Source: Actinomycetes bacterium
GTDB taxonomy: Bacteria; Actinomycetota; Acidimicrobiia; Acidimicrobiales; RAAP-2
Reading direction: 5' to 3'
Assembly: GCA_021781315.1 (NCBI GenBank)
Contig: JAJXXB010000023.1
Span: 1 to 5,852 of the forward strand
DNA: 5,852 bases
A program made the translations under genes and the position numbers. Within the stretch, counting starts at the first letter, position 1. Each line of letters opens with the position of its first letter. The notes beneath the pieces were generated by a model, which did no database searches, was not told where the DNA came from, and saw only the letters and a program-made list of their open reading frames with translations. Positions 5,727-5,852 of this stretch are shown piece after piece.

Positions 5727-5852
5727 CTAGACCGACGTGAGCAGGATGCTCGTCTCGCTGGCCTCGACCGCGTTGATCGCGCGAATCGCGCTGAGCACGC
5801 GGTCGAGGTCGGGCAGGGACTCGACGGCGATCTCGGCCATGAGGTCCCACGC
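5727..5852 (-). CDS. Lrp/AsnC-family regulator, C-terminal end only
   Basis: The last 41 codons before TAG are seen; the rest lies beyond the window edge. The peptide runs AWDLMAEIAVESLPDLDRVL then SAIRAINAVEASETSILLTS and a final Val. This matches the end of the Lrp/AsnC ligand-binding (RAM/AsnC_trans_reg) domain: a beta strand of the type yDl..eia, the helix sledLervl..ir.i, and the final V..tet.ill strand. In Lrp-type regulators this domain binds amino acids and drives oligomer assembly; some proteins are stand-alone RAM domains, and without the N-terminal helix-turn-helix the two cannot be told apart. The gene converges on the amino-acid-type binding protein, so a role in regulating it or lysA is plausible but unproven. 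Confidence 0.75.
   Translation of the reverse strand, partial: AWDLMAEIAVESLPDLDRVLSAIRAINAVEASETSILLTSV

Overview
The window looks like chromosomal DNA from a high-GC Gram-positive bacterium, most likely an actinobacterium and possibly near the Acidimicrobiia. This rests on the strong G/C bias at third codon positions, GTG starts, an apparently leaderless promoter (TAAGTT followed six bases later by GTG), actinobacterial-style LysA and family-3 binding-protein sequences, and a PucR-type regulator. The taxonomic call is an inference; there is no rRNA or other marker gene. I see no mobile element, CRISPR array, tRNA or rRNA.

Layout from left to right. (1) Positions 1-321, minus strand: the first 107 codons of an acyl-CoA ligase of the AMP-forming family. 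(2) Positions 322-535: a divergent control region with three inverted repeats, an A/T-rich -10-like element facing the ligase, and a TANNNT promoter facing right. (3) Positions 536-595: a possible 19-residue leaderless leader peptide whose stop overlaps the GTG start of the next gene. (4) Positions 592-1716, plus strand: an AI-2E/PerM-family membrane protein. (5) Positions 1745-3331 and 3352-4626, minus strand: a likely two-gene unit transcribed lysA then a PucR-type regulator, only 20 bases apart. (6) Positions 4627-4804: a second divergent control region with an A/T-rich island and an imperfect dyad. (7) Positions 4805-5701, plus strand: a secreted family-3 (polar amino acid type) solute-binding protein. 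(8) Positions 5727-5852, minus strand: the C-terminal end of an Lrp/AsnC-family regulator, cut by the window edge.

The right half has an amino-acid theme: a DAP decarboxylase making lysine, an amino-acid-type binding protein divergent from it, and an Lrp-type regulator converging on the binding protein. Functional linkage between them is inferred from position only. The left half (acyl-CoA ligase, membrane permease) has no evident pathway connection to it. Nothing here is a clear new system. The most checkable oddities are the leaderless leader peptide coupled to the transporter, a Glu in LysA where the family normally has a substrate-binding Arg, the unusual lysA-pucR pairing, and a binding protein without a lipobox or adjacent permease genes.
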